From: Serratia plymuthica
Lineage (GTDB): Bacteria > Pseudomonadota > Gammaproteobacteria > Enterobacterales > Enterobacteriaceae
Length of the DNA: 64,000 bases
Reading direction: 5' to 3'
NCBI RefSeq assembly: GCF_018336935.1
Contig: NZ_CP068771.1
Coordinates: forward strand, 1,674,001 to 1,738,000
Numbering within the stretch: position 1 is the first letter of the stretch; each line of letters opens with the position of its first letter. The notes beneath the pieces are model-generated. The model was not told where the DNA came from. It saw nothing but the letters and a program-made list of their open reading frames with translations, and made no database searches. Positions 18,410 through 28,276 of the stretch are shown here, piece after piece. The translations under genes and the position numbers were made by a program.

Positions 18410-18787
18410 TCAGCGTTCGTCCCACTCGTCGGCGGCAGTCTGGCCCTCTTCGGTATCCAACGGCGGCTCGAGCTGAAAATCACCTTCTTCCCACTCGTGC
18501 AGCGTATTTTCCTCTATCCATTCCGCGCTGATTTCCACGTCGTCGTAGTCGCCGTCAAAAATAGCCTGGGCGGCAGCGCCGCTGCGTAGCGTGAAACACT
18601 CGACCGATTCCCCTTCTTCCTCAAAGAACTCGGCCTGCCACATGATATCACCGTCCAGCATCACGTATTTTTGCAGATTGAACTGTTGCGGTACCGGCGG
18701 TTCATCGTCATTGCCGCCTTCGGCGGATTCAATAAACTCCTCGCGCGCGGCTTCGATAGCTTCTTCCAGGGTTGCATACAGGCTCAT
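18410..18787 (-). CDS. msyB: Acidic protein MsyB
   Basis: 125-residue highly acidic cytosolic protein, a multicopy suppressor of secY and secA defects in E. coli. It begins MSLYATLEEAIEAAREEF and ends PPLDTEEGQTAADEWDER, both near-identical to E. coli MsyB as recalled, with YVMLDGDIMWQAEFF and FDGDYDDVEISAEWIEEN between. Orientation is opposite to opgGH here. No terminator is obvious. Precise biochemical role is not established in any species that I recall. Confidence 0.93.
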   Translation of the reverse strand: MSLYATLEEAIEAAREEFIESAEGGNDDEPPVPQQFNLQKYVMLDGDIMWQAEFFEEEGESVECFTLRSGAAAQAIFDGDYDDVEISAEWIEENTLHEWEEGDFQLEPPLDTEEGQTAADEWDER

Positions 18788-18997
18788 GTCCGTCTCCAGT
18801 CACAGTGAGGTAAATGAAAGGGCTTTGGCAGCGCCAAAGCGTCATGACATACGTCAGAAGTAATTGTTGTCTCGTTGGCGCAGGATGCAAATTTTTTTGT
18901 TGTCCGTTTTGCGACGACGATTGTCCGCTAAGCGGGAGCAGCGAATAACCGGGCGGGAAATAATAAGGCATTGCCCAGGACCACCCAGGAGATCGCC

Positions 18998-20668
18998 ATG
19001 TTAACCAACCCTTCAAGCAAATATCGCCCATTCCCGCCGGTGGCGTTACCGGATCGCCAATGGCCCGGCCGCACCCTTGAGCAGGCGCCGCGCTGGTGCT
19101 CCAGCGATCTGCGCGATGGCAACCAGGCGCTGGCGGAGCCGATGGATAACGCCCGTAAACGCCAGTTCTACCAGTTGTTGCTGCAGTGCGGGTTTAAAGA
19201 AATTGAGGTGGCGTTCCCCTCGGCGTCGCAAACGGATTTTGATTTTGTGCGTTCGTTGATTGATGAGCGCCTGATCCCGGACGATGTCAGCATTCAGGTG
19301 TTGACCCAGTCGCGCGACGATCTGATAGATCGCACTTTTGAATCGCTGCGCGGCGCCCCTCGCGCTATCGTGCATTTGTACAACGCCACCGCCCCCATGT
19401 TCCGCGAGATTGTTTTCAGGCAGGACAAAGCGGCGACGGTAGCCCTGGCGGTGAATGGCGCGTTGCGCATCCGTCAGCAGTGCGAATTGCAGCCGGAAAC
19501 GGCCTGGACCTTCGAGTACTCGCCGGAAACCTTCTGCTTTACCGAGTTGGAATTCGCACTGGAGATTTGCGAGGCGGTGGCCGATGTCTGGCAGCCTGGA
19601 CCGGGGCGGCCGATGATCATCAACCTGCCGGCGACGGTAGAGGTCAGTACGCCGAACGTGTATGCCGATCAGATCGAATGGTTTTGCCGCCGCTTCAGCC
19701 AGCGCAAACAGGTGACGATCAGCGTGCATCCGCATAACGATCGCGGTACCGGGGTAGCCTGCGCCGAACTGGCGATGCTGGCCGGGGCCGATCGGGTGGA
19801 AGGGTGCCTGTTCGGCAACGGCGAGCGGACCGGCAATGTGGATCTGGTGACGTTGGCGCTCAATCTGTACACCCAGGGCGTTGCGCCGGGGCTGGATTTC
19901 AGCCAGTTGAAACAGGTGGTTGAGGTGGTTGAACAGTGCAACCAACTGCCGGTGCATCCGCGCCATCCTTACGCCGGCGAGCTGGTTTTTACCGCTTTTT
20001 CCGGCTCGCACCAGGATGCCATCAAGAAAGGTTTCGCCGCCCAACAGCAGCGGCAGGACGGCTTGTGGCAGGTGCCTTACTTACCGCTCGATCCGGATGA
20101 TGTCGGCTGCAGCTATGAGGCGGTGATCCGGGTTAACAGCCAATCAGGCAAAAGTGGCGCAGCCTGGCTGCTGGAGCAGAATCACGGCCTGTCGTTGCCG
20201 CGCGGGCTGCAGATTGACTTCAGCAAGGTGGTGCAACAGGCGACCGACGGCAGCGGTAAAGAGATGACTACCGCCGAGCTGTGGCGGCTGTTCCGCACGA
20301 CTTACGGGCTGGTTGAACAGCCGAGCCTGCAATTGCTGAGTTATCAGACCGAGAGCCATGGCGTTGAGGCTTACAGTTTCAGCGCCCGGGTACTGTTCGA
20401 AGAGCAACAACAGAGGTTGATGGGGATAGGGAACGGCTTGCTGTCCAGCGCGGTGGATGCGTTGCGCCAGCGCTTTGGCCTGGCGTTGGCGATTGAGGAT
20501 TATCACGAACACACCCTGGGTCATCAGAGTCACAGTCGTGCCGTGGCTTACATACGTTGCACCCTGGCACACGGTGAGGCGGCCTATGGCGTTGGGATAG
20601 ACGTCGATTCCGCCAGCGCCTCGCTGCAGGCGCTGTTTAACGTTGCCGGGCGCTATCTGGCGAAATAA
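18998..20668 (+). CDS. leuA: 2-isopropylmalate synthase, long (type 2) form
   Basis: Condenses acetyl-CoA with 2-oxoisovalerate, the first step of leucine synthesis. A TIM-barrel HMGL-like catalytic domain carries [14 protein letters not shown] (metal-binding Asp), [11 protein letters not shown] (metal-binding His pair) and [15 protein letters not shown]; a C-terminal LeuA allosteric dimer domain covers about residues 430-556. The Arg/Asp order and about 556-residue length belong to the class found in Corynebacterium and pseudomonads, not the 520-residue LeuA of E. coli. ATG 18998 is fixed by AGGAG six bases upstream; nine further residues from 18971 are unlikely. It is not next to leuBCD. 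A second LeuA for the main pathway probably lies elsewhere. Confidence 0.9.
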   Translation: MLTNPSSKYRPFPPVALPDRQWPGRTLEQAPRWCSSDLRDGNQALAEPMDNARKRQFYQLLLQCGFKEIEVAFPSASQTDFDFVRSLIDERLIPDDVSIQVLTQSRDDLIDRTFESLRGAPRAIVHLYNATAPMFREIVFRQDKAATVALAVNGALRIRQQCELQPETAWTFEYSPETFCFTELEFALEICEAVADVWQPGPGRPMIINLPATVEVSTPNVYADQIEWFCRRFSQRKQVTISVHPHNDRGTGVACAELAMLAGADRVEGCLFGNGERTGNVDLVTLALNLYTQGVAPGLDFSQLKQVVEVVEQCNQLPVHPRHPYAGELVFTAFSGSHQDAIKKGFAAQQQRQDGLWQVPYLPLDPDDVGCSYEAVIRVNSQSGKSGAAWLLEQNHGLSLPRGLQIDFSKVVQQATDGSGKEMTTAELWRLFRTTYGLVEQPSLQLLSYQTESHGVEAYSFSARVLFEEQQQRLMGIGNGLLSSAVDALRQRFGLALAIEDYHEHTLGHQSHSRAVAYIRCTLAHGEAAYGVGIDVDSASASLQALFNVAGRYLAK

Positions 20669-21414
20669 ACGCTCGGTGCGACGCCCAGCAGGCGGCGGAA
20701 CATGGCGCTGAAGGCGCTGGGGCTTTCATAACCCAGGTCCAGCGCCACTTCCAGCACCGACTGGCCGGCCGCCAGAGCGTTCAGCGCCGCCAGCAGCCGG
20801 GCGCGGCGGACCCAGTCGCCAAAGCGCAGCCCGGTTTCACGCTGAAAGCGGCGCGACAACGTGCGGCCGCTGGCGCTGATATAACCGGCTGCCTGCTCTA
20901 ATTCCCAGGGCTGGGCCAGCGATTGCTGAATATGCCGGCATAGCGCCAGCAGGGCTTCGTCGCGTGGCTCCGGCAAATGCAGCGGCAGAATAGGCAAGAC
21001 GCGCAGCTCGTCCAGGATCAGTTCCATTATCCGATCTTCGCGCCCGCCTGGCGGGTAATCCATCGGAATGTCCATCGCGCAGATAATCAGTTCGCGCAGC
21101 AGCGGTGAGATTTGCACCACCTCGCACTGCGCAGGCAGATCGGCACGTGCCAACGGATCGACAAACAGCGCTCTGGCCGCCACCTTACCGGTGATGCGCA
21201 AGCTATGCTCCATCCGTGCCGGCAACCAGACGCCGCGCCCGGGCGGCACCACCCAACTGCCCAGGCGGGTATTTACCTGCACCACGCCGCTAAGGCTGTG
21301 GATCAGCTGCGCGCAGTTATGGTGGTGAAGGGGCTCGAAATCGCCGTGTTGGTAATCTTTGGCAATCGGCACAATCGACCGGTTGGTTGGCATTAAGTCA
21401 TGGCAAAGCAGCAT
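20653..21414 (-). CDS. AraC family transcriptional regulator with cupin domain
   Basis: 253-residue regulator. An N-terminal cupin sensor ([23 protein letters not shown], key His cluster) is joined to a C-terminal double helix-turn-helix ([18 protein letters not shown] and [22 protein letters not shown]). The end overlaps leuA by 16 bases in convergent orientation, an arrangement that could link the two genes by transcriptional interference. An internal ATG at 21393 is an alternative start. Target genes and ligand unknown; leuA, the next block, or itself are candidates. Confidence 0.88.
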   Translation of the reverse strand: MLLCHDLMPTNRSIVPIAKDYQHGDFEPLHHHNCAQLIHSLSGVVQVNTRLGSWVVPPGRGVWLPARMEHSLRITGKVAARALFVDPLARADLPAQCEVVQISPLLRELIICAMDIPMDYPPGGREDRIMELILDELRVLPILPLHLPEPRDEALLALCRHIQQSLAQPWELEQAAGYISASGRTLSRRFQRETGLRFGDWVRRARLLAALNALAAGQSVLEVALDLGYESPSAFSAMFRRLLGVAPSVYFAR

Positions 21415-21501
21415 CTGTAGCGGTATCCCCGCGCGGTGGAAAGGCGTAATGGCAGCATGCCACGCCGGCAGATTTCACACCAGCCTCTGGTGCGGCGCCG
21501 A

Positions 21502-21531
21502 ATTATAGTCTATAAGAATACAATATATAAT
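21502..21531. promoter_or_regulatory. AT-rich inverted repeat, probable operator of the ArsR-type operon
   Basis: ATTATA and TATAAT arms at the ends of a 30-base AT-rich segment, 25 bases before the regulator gene, in otherwise GC-rich DNA. AT-rich palindromes of this kind are bound by BigR/YgaV-type repressors; binding here is inferred. Confidence 0.45.
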
Positions 21532-21555
21532 TTTATGAATTATCTTGAGGGCTCT

Positions 21556-21867
21556 ATGAATATCGACAGTATGCGGCAGGCGGCAACCCAAGCTGGGGCG
21601 TTGTTGCGGGCGCTGGGCAACGAGGATCGCTTGCTGTTGCTGTGCCAGCTCAGCCAGCGTGAGATGTCGGTGGGTGAACTGGCGCAGACGCTGGGGATCC
21701 GTCAGCCGACGCTTTCTCAGCAATTGGGTGTATTGCGGCAGGAAGAGCTGGTGTCAACGCGGCGTGAGGGCAAGCAGATTTACTATGCCGTCAGCGATGA
21801 AAAAGCGCTGACGATCCTCAGCACCTTGTATCAACTTTATTGCCCGGCTCCGGGAGCGACACTATGA
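21556..21867 (+). CDS. ArsR/SmtB family repressor, BigR/YgaV-like
   Basis: 103-residue winged-helix repressor. ALGNEDRLLLLCQLSQREMSVGELAQTLGIRQPTLSQQLGVLR holds the helix-turn-helix. A Cys in alpha-2 (LLLLC) and a Cys near the C-terminus (LYC) occupy the positions that form a polysulfide bridge in BigR/SqrR sulfide sensors. The two-cysteine layout and the sulfur-transport genes behind it suggest it senses reactive sulfur species. GAGG six bases before ATG 21556 fixes the start; the frame is open upstream to 21436 without a ribosome site. Overlaps the next gene by ATGA. Confidence 0.85.
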   Translation: MNIDSMRQAATQAGALLRALGNEDRLLLLCQLSQREMSVGELAQTLGIRQPTLSQQLGVLRQEELVSTRREGKQIYYAVSDEKALTILSTLYQLYCPAPGATL

Positions 21868-22298
21868 CCATTGACTGGCTGCATTTCACGCCGTTTTCCG
21901 CACTGGCCGGCGGGGGGATTATCGGCATCGCGGTGGCGCTGCTGTTGGTGTTTAACGGCCGCATCGCCGGTATCAGCGGTATCACCGGCGGCTTGTTGAC
22001 GCCGGGCGGTACAGAAAAAGCGTGGCGCGGCGCATTTATTGTCGGGTTGCTGATTTCCCCCTGGTTGTATCGTATTGCCGGCCCTTTACCGGAAATGCCG
22101 GTCAGCGGCGGCAGCCTGTGGTTGATGGCGGCCGGGTTGCTGGTCGGCCTCGGGACCCGGTTGGGGGGCGGATGCACCAGCGGCCACGGCGTATGCGGCG
22201 TGGCGAGGCTGGCGCCGCGTTCGCTGGCCGCCACGGCGGTATTTATGCTGCTGGGGTTTATCAGCGTCTGGGTTGTTCGTCATCTGGCGGGGGGCTAA
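21864..22298 (+). CDS. YeeE/YedE (PmpA-like) sulfur transport half-protein
   Basis: 144-residue membrane protein, one half of a YeeE/YedE-type channel thought to pass thiosulfate or related sulfur compounds. Four to five helices; the conserved motifs are FNGRIAGISGITGG and LGGGCTSGHGVCG, whose cysteines line the pore in characterised YeeE. ATG overlaps the regulator's stop (ATGA). The split into two half-size proteins with the next gene is usual for PmpAB. Membrane location and transport function follow from the family; the substrate is inferred. Confidence 0.85.
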   Translation: MTIDWLHFTPFSALAGGGIIGIAVALLLVFNGRIAGISGITGGLLTPGGTEKAWRGAFIVGLLISPWLYRIAGPLPEMPVSGGSLWLMAAGLLVGLGTRLGGGCTSGHGVCGVARLAPRSLAATAVFMLLGFISVWVVRHLAGG

Positions 22299-22302
22299 AA
22301 CC

Positions 22303-22722
22303 ATGTTCAGGATTTTATTTGCGCTGCTGAGCGGGATCATTTTCGGCTTGGGCCTGATTATCGCCGGCATGGCCAACCCGGCCAAGGTGCTGGCCTTTCT
22401 CGATATTACCGGCCATTGGGACCCGTCGTTGGCTCTGGTCATGGTGGGGGCGATTGCGGTAGCGGCTCCGGCGTTTTTGTGGGCCCGGCGTCGACAGAGA
22501 ACGCTGTCGGGCGAGACGTTGCTCATTCCCACCAACCGGCGTCTGGATCGTCGTTTACTGGCGGGAAGTGCGCTGTTCGGCATTGGCTGGGGCATGGCGG
22601 GTATCTGTCCCGGGCCTGCGTGGGTGCTCGCGGGGGCGGGCTCGCAACCCGGCTGGCTGTTCGTGGCGGCGATGCTGGCGGGCATGGCGCTGTATGAATT
22701 CATTATGATACGGAGAAAATAA
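22303..22722 (+). CDS. YeeE/YedE (PmpB-like, DUF6691) partner protein
   Basis: 139-residue membrane protein, the second half of the channel. GLGLIIAGMANPAKVLAFLDI and FGIGWGMAGICPGPA (Cys in the pore motif) are family signatures; four helices. ATG 22303 lies four bases after the previous stop. The last base of its TAA stop is the A of the next gene's ATG, so all four genes of this cluster are coupled. An upstream TTG (22273) would overlap the partner and is not needed. Confidence 0.85.
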   Translation: MFRILFALLSGIIFGLGLIIAGMANPAKVLAFLDITGHWDPSLALVMVGAIAVAAPAFLWARRRQRTLSGETLLIPTNRRLDRRLLAGSALFGIGWGMAGICPGPAWVLAGAGSQPGWLFVAAMLAGMALYEFIMIRRK

Positions 22723-23120
22723 TGCCGATAGCCAATGCGGTGTTGCGTATTGCGCGCCCGACCGATCGTCTGCAGGACATTGCGGCGATGTACTGCCAGG
22801 GATTAGGGTTCGAACGGTTGGGTGAATTTGCCGATCACCAGGGTTTTGACGGCGTAATGGTCGGGCACCCGCAGCACGGTTATCACCTGGAGTTTACCCA
22901 TCATCGTGGCGTAAGGGTGGGGCAGGCGCCAACGCAGGATCACCTGCTGGTGTTTTATCTGCCGCAAGAAGGAGACTGGCTTGCAGGATGCCGACGTATG
23001 CTGGCCGCCGGTTTTCGGCACGTGGCCTCTTACAATCCTTATTGGGATAACGGCGGGCAAACGTTCGAAGATCTGGACGGTTACCGCGTGGTGCTGCACC
23101 GGCAGGCGTGGGGAAAATAA
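22722..23120 (+). CDS. VOC superfamily protein
   Basis: 132-residue vicinal-oxygen-chelate (glyoxalase/bleomycin-resistance fold) protein. Two beta-alpha-beta-beta-beta repeats are recognisable: VLRIARPTDRLQDIAAMYCQGLGF / HGYHLEFTHH and HLLVFYLPQEGDW / TFEDLDGYRVVLHRQ. Candidate metal ligands are His and Glu in YHLEF and the Asp/Glu of FEDLDG. It ends the BigR-like operon, overlapping by one base, which suggests an enzymatic role in sulfur or thiol metabolism. Reaction unknown. Confidence 0.82.
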   Translation: MPIANAVLRIARPTDRLQDIAAMYCQGLGFERLGEFADHQGFDGVMVGHPQHGYHLEFTHHRGVRVGQAPTQDHLLVFYLPQEGDWLAGCRRMLAAGFRHVASYNPYWDNGGQTFEDLDGYRVVLHRQAWGK

Positions 23121-23122
23121 AA

Positions 23123-23147
23123 AAGCCAGCGCACCGGGCGCTGGCTT
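23123..23147. terminator. Terminator between the VOC gene and the POT transporter
   Basis: Perfect 10-bp stem AAGCCAGCGC/GCGCTGGCTT, loop ACCGG; six T follow on the minus strand, so it mainly serves the transporter gene. Confidence 0.85.
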
Positions 23148-23169
23148 GAAGGTGAAAGAGAACGTGTTA

Positions 23170-24723
23170 TCAGGCGTTGGTGGCCGGTTTCTGTTCGCTT
23201 TTACCCTGGGTGTTTTCCATCATGCGACGGATAGGGACGATCAGCAGCGTCAGTACTGCAGCGCAGATCAGCAACGCAATCGAGCAGCGGGCGAACAGGT
23301 TCGGCAGCATTTCTAACTGATCGGCCTTCACATGGCCGCCAATCAGGCCGGCTGCCAGGTTGCCCAATGCGCTGGCGCAGAACCACAGGCCCATCATCTG
23401 ACCCCGCATTCTTTCAGGCGCCAGCAGGGTCATGGTCGCCAGGCCGATTGGGCTAAGGCATAGCTCACCCAGCGTCAACATCAGAATACTGCCCACCAGC
23501 CACAGCGGGGACACGCCCGCACCGCCGTTGCCCAGTACGTTCTGCGCGGCCAGCATCATCATGCCGAAGCCCGCAGCGGCAAACAAAATACCGATAACAA
23601 ACTTGGTGATGCTGCTCAGGCGCACTTTGTTGCGTGCCAGAGCCGGCCAGGCCCAGCTGAATACCGGCGCCAGCAGAATAATGAACAGGGCGTTGATTGA
23701 CTGGAACCAGACCGCCGGGATCTCGAAGCCGCCAATCATGCGGTTGGTGTAGTCGTTGGCAAACAGATTGAATGAGGTAGGTTTCTGCTCGAACGCCGAC
23801 CAGAAGAAGGCGGCGGAGACCAACAGGATAAAGCACACCAGCAGGCGGGCGCGCTCTTTGCGGCTCAGGCCGGCGAAGGCAAACAGGTAAATAAAGTACA
23901 GGGTTACCGAAGCGGCAATCACGTAAACCAGCATGCTGGCCACCGCCACCGGATTAATCACGATAACGCCCTGTGCAATCAGGGTGACGATCGCCGCCAC
24001 GCCGATGGCCAATGCGATTAACCAGGCCCCGACGCCGTTTTTCTTGGCGACCGGGCTGTTCCAGGTGGAATCGAGACCGACTTCACTGTCATAGCGCTTC
24101 ATGGCCGGAACGGCAAATACCCGGAAGATCACCAGCGCCACCAACATCCCGATACCGCCGATGCCGAAGCCCCAGTGCCAGCCGTGAGAGCGGATCAGCC
24201 AGCCAGAGATCAGCGGGGCGATGAATGAACCCATGTTGATGCCCATATAGAACAGCGAGAAACCACCGTCACGACGGTTGTCGCCCTTCTTGTACAAGGT
24301 GCCGACCATTACCGAGATACAGGTTTTGAACAGGCCGGAACCCAGTACGATAAACATCAGGCCGATGAAGAACAGGTTGTTGCCCATGATGGCGGACAAC
24401 GCGATCGACAGGTGGCCGAGTGCGATCAGAATGGAGCCGTACCACACCGCTTTTTGTTGACCGAGCCAGTTATCCGCCAGCCAACCGCCCGGCAAGGCGG
24501 CCAGATACATGCTGCCGGCGAAAATACCGACGATCGCCGAGGCGTTTTCACGTGCCAGGCCCATGCCGCCGTCGTAGACCGTGGCGGCCATAAACAGAAT
24601 CAGTAATGGGCGAATGCCGTAAAACGAAAACCGCTCCCACATTTCGGTAAAGAACAGGGATCCCAGCGGATAAGGATGGCCGAAGAAGGTCCGGCTTTCT
24701 TGGTTATTAACAGAGGATTGCAT
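23170..24723 (-). CDS. POT family peptide:H+ symporter
   Basis: 517-residue inner-membrane proton-coupled oligopeptide transporter. TM1 carries the ExxERF proton-coupling motif (TEMWERFSFYG); GGWLADNWLGQQKA, FSLFYMGINMGSF (the PTR2 signature) and SAFFWSAFEQKP follow. Fourteen helices are expected. It is closer in layout to the DtpT/Shewanella type than to E. coli DtpA/DtpB as I recall them, so no symbol is given. Monocistronic, with a 473-base upstream gap and its own terminator. Peptide transport is secure at family level; specificity is not. Confidence 0.88.
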   Translation of the reverse strand: MQSSVNNQESRTFFGHPYPLGSLFFTEMWERFSFYGIRPLLILFMAATVYDGGMGLARENASAIVGIFAGSMYLAALPGGWLADNWLGQQKAVWYGSILIALGHLSIALSAIMGNNLFFIGLMFIVLGSGLFKTCISVMVGTLYKKGDNRRDGGFSLFYMGINMGSFIAPLISGWLIRSHGWHWGFGIGGIGMLVALVIFRVFAVPAMKRYDSEVGLDSTWNSPVAKKNGVGAWLIALAIGVAAIVTLIAQGVIVINPVAVASMLVYVIAASVTLYFIYLFAFAGLSRKERARLLVCFILLVSAAFFWSAFEQKPTSFNLFANDYTNRMIGGFEIPAVWFQSINALFIILLAPVFSWAWPALARNKVRLSSITKFVIGILFAAAGFGMMMLAAQNVLGNGGAGVSPLWLVGSILMLTLGELCLSPIGLATMTLLAPERMRGQMMGLWFCASALGNLAAGLIGGHVKADQLEMLPNLFARCSIALLICAAVLTLLIVPIRRMMENTQGKSEQKPATNA

Positions 24724-25196
24724 AACGTCTTCCCAATAAAATGCGCCGCATCGATGCGGCTTATACTGTGGTATGTATGTGTATTTAAGGAAGGTGATCC
24801 ACCCAATGCGGATTACCCGACAAAACCGCAGCCGAAACGCCCGTTAACCGTGGACAGCGCGTCGGCCTTTTTTCACTTGGCCAATGATTTACATTGGGCG
24901 TGATATTATTTAACCATTTGATAACTGGATGGTGGTTTTGTCTAGTCCCTGTATCCCATTTTTTAGATGAAAAGTCGACAAACATCTACTTTCTTGGTTT
25001 TTATGTTGGTTTGATCGGGAATGTTATTGACAGCGGTTTTATTGCGCAAAAATTTAATTACTGTTTTTAAAACAGGGTATTACATTAAGAATTTTCTGGT
25101 TGGCGTAGAAAAAGAAGCCGTGAAGGGTACCAGTACTGAAAGTAAGGTAAACGGGCCGCAGACCCATTTAAGTGAAGCAGTGGGTGATAAATGAGG
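24724..25196. other. 473-base intergenic region with no recognisable gene
   Basis: AT-rich stretch between the POT transporter (minus, start at 24723) and mdtG (minus, stop at 25197). It must hold the transporter's promoter. Frames of 60-75 codons cross it but have no ribosome sites and overlap each other. No hairpin followed by a T-run is seen after mdtG. Confidence 0.5.
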
Positions 25197-26435
25197 TTAT
25201 TGCTCTTCCTGCAAGGTATCTTCCCTCAGGCGCGCCGGCCGGCGTTGCAAACACCACCAGGAATATGCGGCGTTAAACAGCACCACCAGGGCGGTGACAC
25301 AGAAGACTGCCCGGAAGCCGTAGCCGGCGGAGACCGCAGCCCCCAACAGCGGACCGCTGACGTTACCCACGTCGCGGAACGACTGGTTATAACTGAAGAT
25401 CCGCCCGGCGACCTGATTGGTGCAGTTGTAGATCAGCAACGTTTGTACGGCCGGCAACAGCGCGCCGTCGGCGGCGCCGAGCAGGAAGCGCAATACGCCG
25501 AGCTGCCACGGCGTTTGTACAAAAGCCATGGGGATCAGCAACAGCACAGAGACAATCAGCATAAATACCAGAATGCGCTCAGGACCAATCCTGTCCCCCA
25601 GTTTACCCAGCCGTGGCGCACTCATCAGCGCGGCAACGCCGGGCACCGAGGCGATCAGACCGCTGATAAAAGCCAGATTATGGATGTTGCCGGCCAAATC
25701 GCGCACATACAGCGTTAGAATCGGCGCGATTGACCCTGTGGCAATCTGGATAATCATGGTGGTGACAAACAGGCTGAGTATCAGTTTGGGGTTTTTCAGT
25801 GAAGCGAAGACCTGGCGTGCGTGCAGCATGTCTTTTTTCTGCACCGGGGTGAACTGTTCTTTGACGTACAACAGCGTCAGCACAAAGCAGAGTAACAGCA
25901 CGGCGGCGGTGATGTAGAACACCGGACGCAAGCCATATCGATCGGCCAGCAGACCCCCTATCAGCGGACCAATCAATGCGCCGCTAACGCCGCCGGTGGA
26001 CAGGGTGCCCAGCGCCCAACCGCTGCGGTTGCGCGGTACCTGAGTGGCAATCAGCGCATTGGCGTTGGGAATAAAGCCGCCGAGCAGGCCAAGTACCGCG
26101 CGCAGAGCTAAAAACTGCCAGATATTCTGCGCCATCCCCATCAGAAGCATCACAATCGACATACCCAACGCCGAGCGTAGCAACATCAGCTTGCGCCCAC
26201 GACGATCGGCCAGCCCGCCCCAGAAGGGGGAGGCGATAGCGGAGAACAGGAAGGTGATGCTGAACACCAGCCCGGACCACATGTTCAGTGCTTCGTGGCC
26301 GGTCACGCCGAGCGTTTCTACGTATAACGGCAGGAAGGGCATGATCAGGCTGAAGGCGGCCCCGGTGAGGAAACACCCCAGCCAGGCGACGAAAAGATTG
26401 CGTTTCCAGTTTACTGGTTCTGATGCCGAAGCCAT
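25197..26435 (-). CDS. mdtG: Multidrug efflux MFS transporter MdtG
   Basis: 412-residue inner-membrane MFS drug:H+ antiporter; in E. coli it gives mild fosfomycin and deoxycholate resistance and is induced by MarA/SoxS. Twelve helices; motif A is [13 protein letters not shown], motif C lies around [16 protein letters not shown]. The N-terminus [32 protein letters not shown] is the MdtG one. Its place between msyB and lpxL (with insertions) matches E. coli. No marbox was identified with confidence. Confidence 0.93.
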   Translation of the reverse strand: MASASEPVNWKRNLFVAWLGCFLTGAAFSLIMPFLPLYVETLGVTGHEALNMWSGLVFSITFLFSAIASPFWGGLADRRGRKLMLLRSALGMSIVMLLMGMAQNIWQFLALRAVLGLLGGFIPNANALIATQVPRNRSGWALGTLSTGGVSGALIGPLIGGLLADRYGLRPVFYITAAVLLLCFVLTLLYVKEQFTPVQKKDMLHARQVFASLKNPKLILSLFVTTMIIQIATGSIAPILTLYVRDLAGNIHNLAFISGLIASVPGVAALMSAPRLGKLGDRIGPERILVFMLIVSVLLLIPMAFVQTPWQLGVLRFLLGAADGALLPAVQTLLIYNCTNQVAGRIFSYNQSFRDVGNVSGPLLGAAVSAGYGFRAVFCVTALVVLFNAAYSWWCLQRRPARLREDTLQEEQ

Positions 26436-26601
26436 AAATTACCCTTGCGGAAGGTGGCGCGCTTTGCTCACGGGCGGAAACAAGGGGGCAGAGCAAAAAA
26501 GTTAGCCTGGTAAGTATATGCCTAATTATAGACGGTATCAATTGATGTGGCAGGTCAGCCTAAATAATGAAATAAAGTTTTAAAAATAACGTGTTGCCGG
26601 T

Positions 26602-26624
26602 ATTCCGCGCTGGCTGCGCGGAAT
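26602..26624. terminator. Perfect hairpin between the YciI-like gene and mdtG
   Basis: ATTCCGCGC/GCGCGGAAT with loop TGGCT. Downstream of the YciI-like gene on the minus strand; no clear T-run, so termination is uncertain. Confidence 0.45.
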
Positions 26625-26672
26625 GGTTTCTGGCTGCATCCTTGTTTGCGGCAACTGGAGGTTTAGCGGGAT

Positions 26673-26957
26673 TTACAGCCCGGCAAGCACGTCAAAACCG
26701 TTACCGGTGGTGGAGGGGGTGAAATCGGTAATGTCGTAGTTGGCTACGGCGTTGAACGGATCCTGTGCCACGATGGCGTCCAACTGCGCACGGTCAATGC
26801 CTTTCACCAGAATCACACCGCCGGTACGCGGATTTTTACGTCCGGAGGCGATGAAAGTGCCGTCCTGAAAATATTTTTTCAGCCAGGCGACATGTCCCTC
26901 GAGATGGCTGTCAACTTCTTCTATCGGGCGATGGTAAGTCAGGCTAACGATATACAT
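26673..26957 (-). CDS. YciI family protein
   Basis: 94-residue soluble protein with the YCII (dimeric alpha-beta barrel) fold: MYIVSLTYHRPIEEVDSHLEGHVAWLKKYFQDG contains the conserved His and the YH...H pattern, SGRKNPRTGGVILVKG and VAQDPFNAVANYDITDF complete it. Related proteins are often dehydrogenase-like or fused to sigma factors, but this single-domain form has no assigned reaction. Lies alone on the minus strand downstream of lpxL. Confidence 0.85.
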   Translation of the reverse strand: MYIVSLTYHRPIEEVDSHLEGHVAWLKKYFQDGTFIASGRKNPRTGGVILVKGIDRAQLDAIVAQDPFNAVANYDITDFTPSTTGNGFDVLAGL

Positions 26958-27046
26958 AACGGCTCCAGGGTGAAAATACTGAGTACGATCAGGATGATTA
27001 CCCTCTCACCATTATCCTCGTTTCTCAATACCCAGAGCACGAAATG

Positions 27047-27064
27047 ACCCGCCATAAGGCGGGT
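27047..27064 (-). terminator. Hairpin after lpxL
   Basis: ACCCGCC/GGCGGGT stem with loop ATAA, starting five bases past the lpxL stop; modest T content follows on the minus strand. Confidence 0.6.
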
Positions 27065-27069
27065 TGTGG

Positions 27070-27990
27070 TCAATATAACGAGGGCTCGCCTTCGGGGCGG
27101 GTCTTGAAGCGGCGGTGCAGCCACATGTATTGATCCGGTGCCATCAGGATCTCTTTTTCCACCACTTTATTCATATACGCGGCTGCCACGAACTCATTGT
27201 CCAGCGGGAAGTTTTCCACCGCCGGCTGCATAATCAACTCATAACCTTTGCCATCCGGCAGACGACGCGGGGTAAAGGGAATGATCGCCGGTTTGCCCGT
27301 CCGCACCAGTATGTAGCTGCCGGTGGTGGTCGCTGCTTTCTCCACGGCAAACAGCGGGGCAAATACGCTGCTGCGCGGGCCGTAGTCGTGATCCGGCGCA
27401 TACCAGATGATGTCACCCTGTTTCAGCGCGCGGATCATGCCCTTCACGTCTTTACGGTCCAGCATGGACTTGTTGGAACGCATGCGGCCCCAGGTCTGCA
27501 GCCAGTCCATCAGCTTGTTGTCGTGTGGGCGGTAAACGCCGATACCCGGGTTATGAATGCCAAAGATACGTGCGCCCAGTTCCAGCGTAAGGAAATGCAA
27601 ACCGATCAGCAAAACGCCCTGATGGTTGTCGCGCGCCTTTTGAATGTGCTCCAGCCCGCTGACGTGGAACCAGCGCTCGATACGCCAGTTTGGCCAAAAC
27701 CAGGCCATACCGGTTTCAAACAGCCCCATGCCTACGGACTCAAAATTTTGCACCAGTAGCGCTTCGCGTTCGGCCTGCGGCATATCCGGGAAACACAGCG
27801 TCAGGTTACGCCGGGCAATCGCCACGCGGTGCTTGAGAAAACGCATGGAAAAACGGCCCAGCGAGGTCCCGAGGCGATAGATAATCGGGTAAGGCAGTAA
27901 TACCAGCAAATAAAGCAGGCCAATACCGAACCAGGTAAGCCAGTAACGCGGGTGCAATAAAGTGCGATTAAAAGAAGGAACTTGAGTCAT
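27070..27990 (-). CDS. lpxL: Kdo2-lipid IV(A) lauroyltransferase LpxL
   Basis: Inner-membrane late acyltransferase of lipid A synthesis, moving laurate from acyl-carrier protein to the 2' chain of Kdo2-lipid IVA. 306 residues, same as the family. One N-terminal membrane helix ([22 protein letters not shown]), then the HX4E catalytic motif in [10 protein letters not shown], the second conserved block [15 protein letters not shown] and the C-terminal [11 protein letters not shown]. Position between mdtG and trhO matches E. coli lpxL; the cold-induced paralogue LpxP cannot be ruled out by sequence alone, but the context favours LpxL. Confidence 0.93.
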   Translation of the reverse strand: MTQVPSFNRTLLHPRYWLTWFGIGLLYLLVLLPYPIIYRLGTSLGRFSMRFLKHRVAIARRNLTLCFPDMPQAEREALLVQNFESVGMGLFETGMAWFWPNWRIERWFHVSGLEHIQKARDNHQGVLLIGLHFLTLELGARIFGIHNPGIGVYRPHDNKLMDWLQTWGRMRSNKSMLDRKDVKGMIRALKQGDIIWYAPDHDYGPRSSVFAPLFAVEKAATTTGSYILVRTGKPAIIPFTPRRLPDGKGYELIMQPAVENFPLDNEFVAAAYMNKVVEKEILMAPDQYMWLHRRFKTRPEGEPSLY

Positions 27991-28276
27991 GTGTTCTCAG
28001 CTTAGAAGCAGTCATTCAACAATAATAACAGAGTAATAGCAGGGTTTATCCTTCAGACGGAGATTTTATTCGCCCTGCTTTTTCTGTCGCTTATAACCAC
28101 TATTGTGACATTTTTCTCGCGCAACGTGAAAAGGCACCGCATTAATACATAATTTTAAGTGATAGTTGTACTGGATATGATTATTAATTAGGCTGAATCG
28201 CCCTAAAGGATAAGGCCTGCCCACAAGAGATGCGTATTATGACCGCGCAATTATACAAAGGGGACGTGGGGAAGTT

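Noticed and set aside
24785..24985. 66-codon minus-strand frame upstream of the POT transporter
   Set aside because: No ribosome site and unlike any protein; lies in the promoter region.
26939..27124. 61-codon minus-strand frame between lpxL and the YciI-like gene
   Set aside because: Overlaps the lpxL end and hairpin; no ribosome site.
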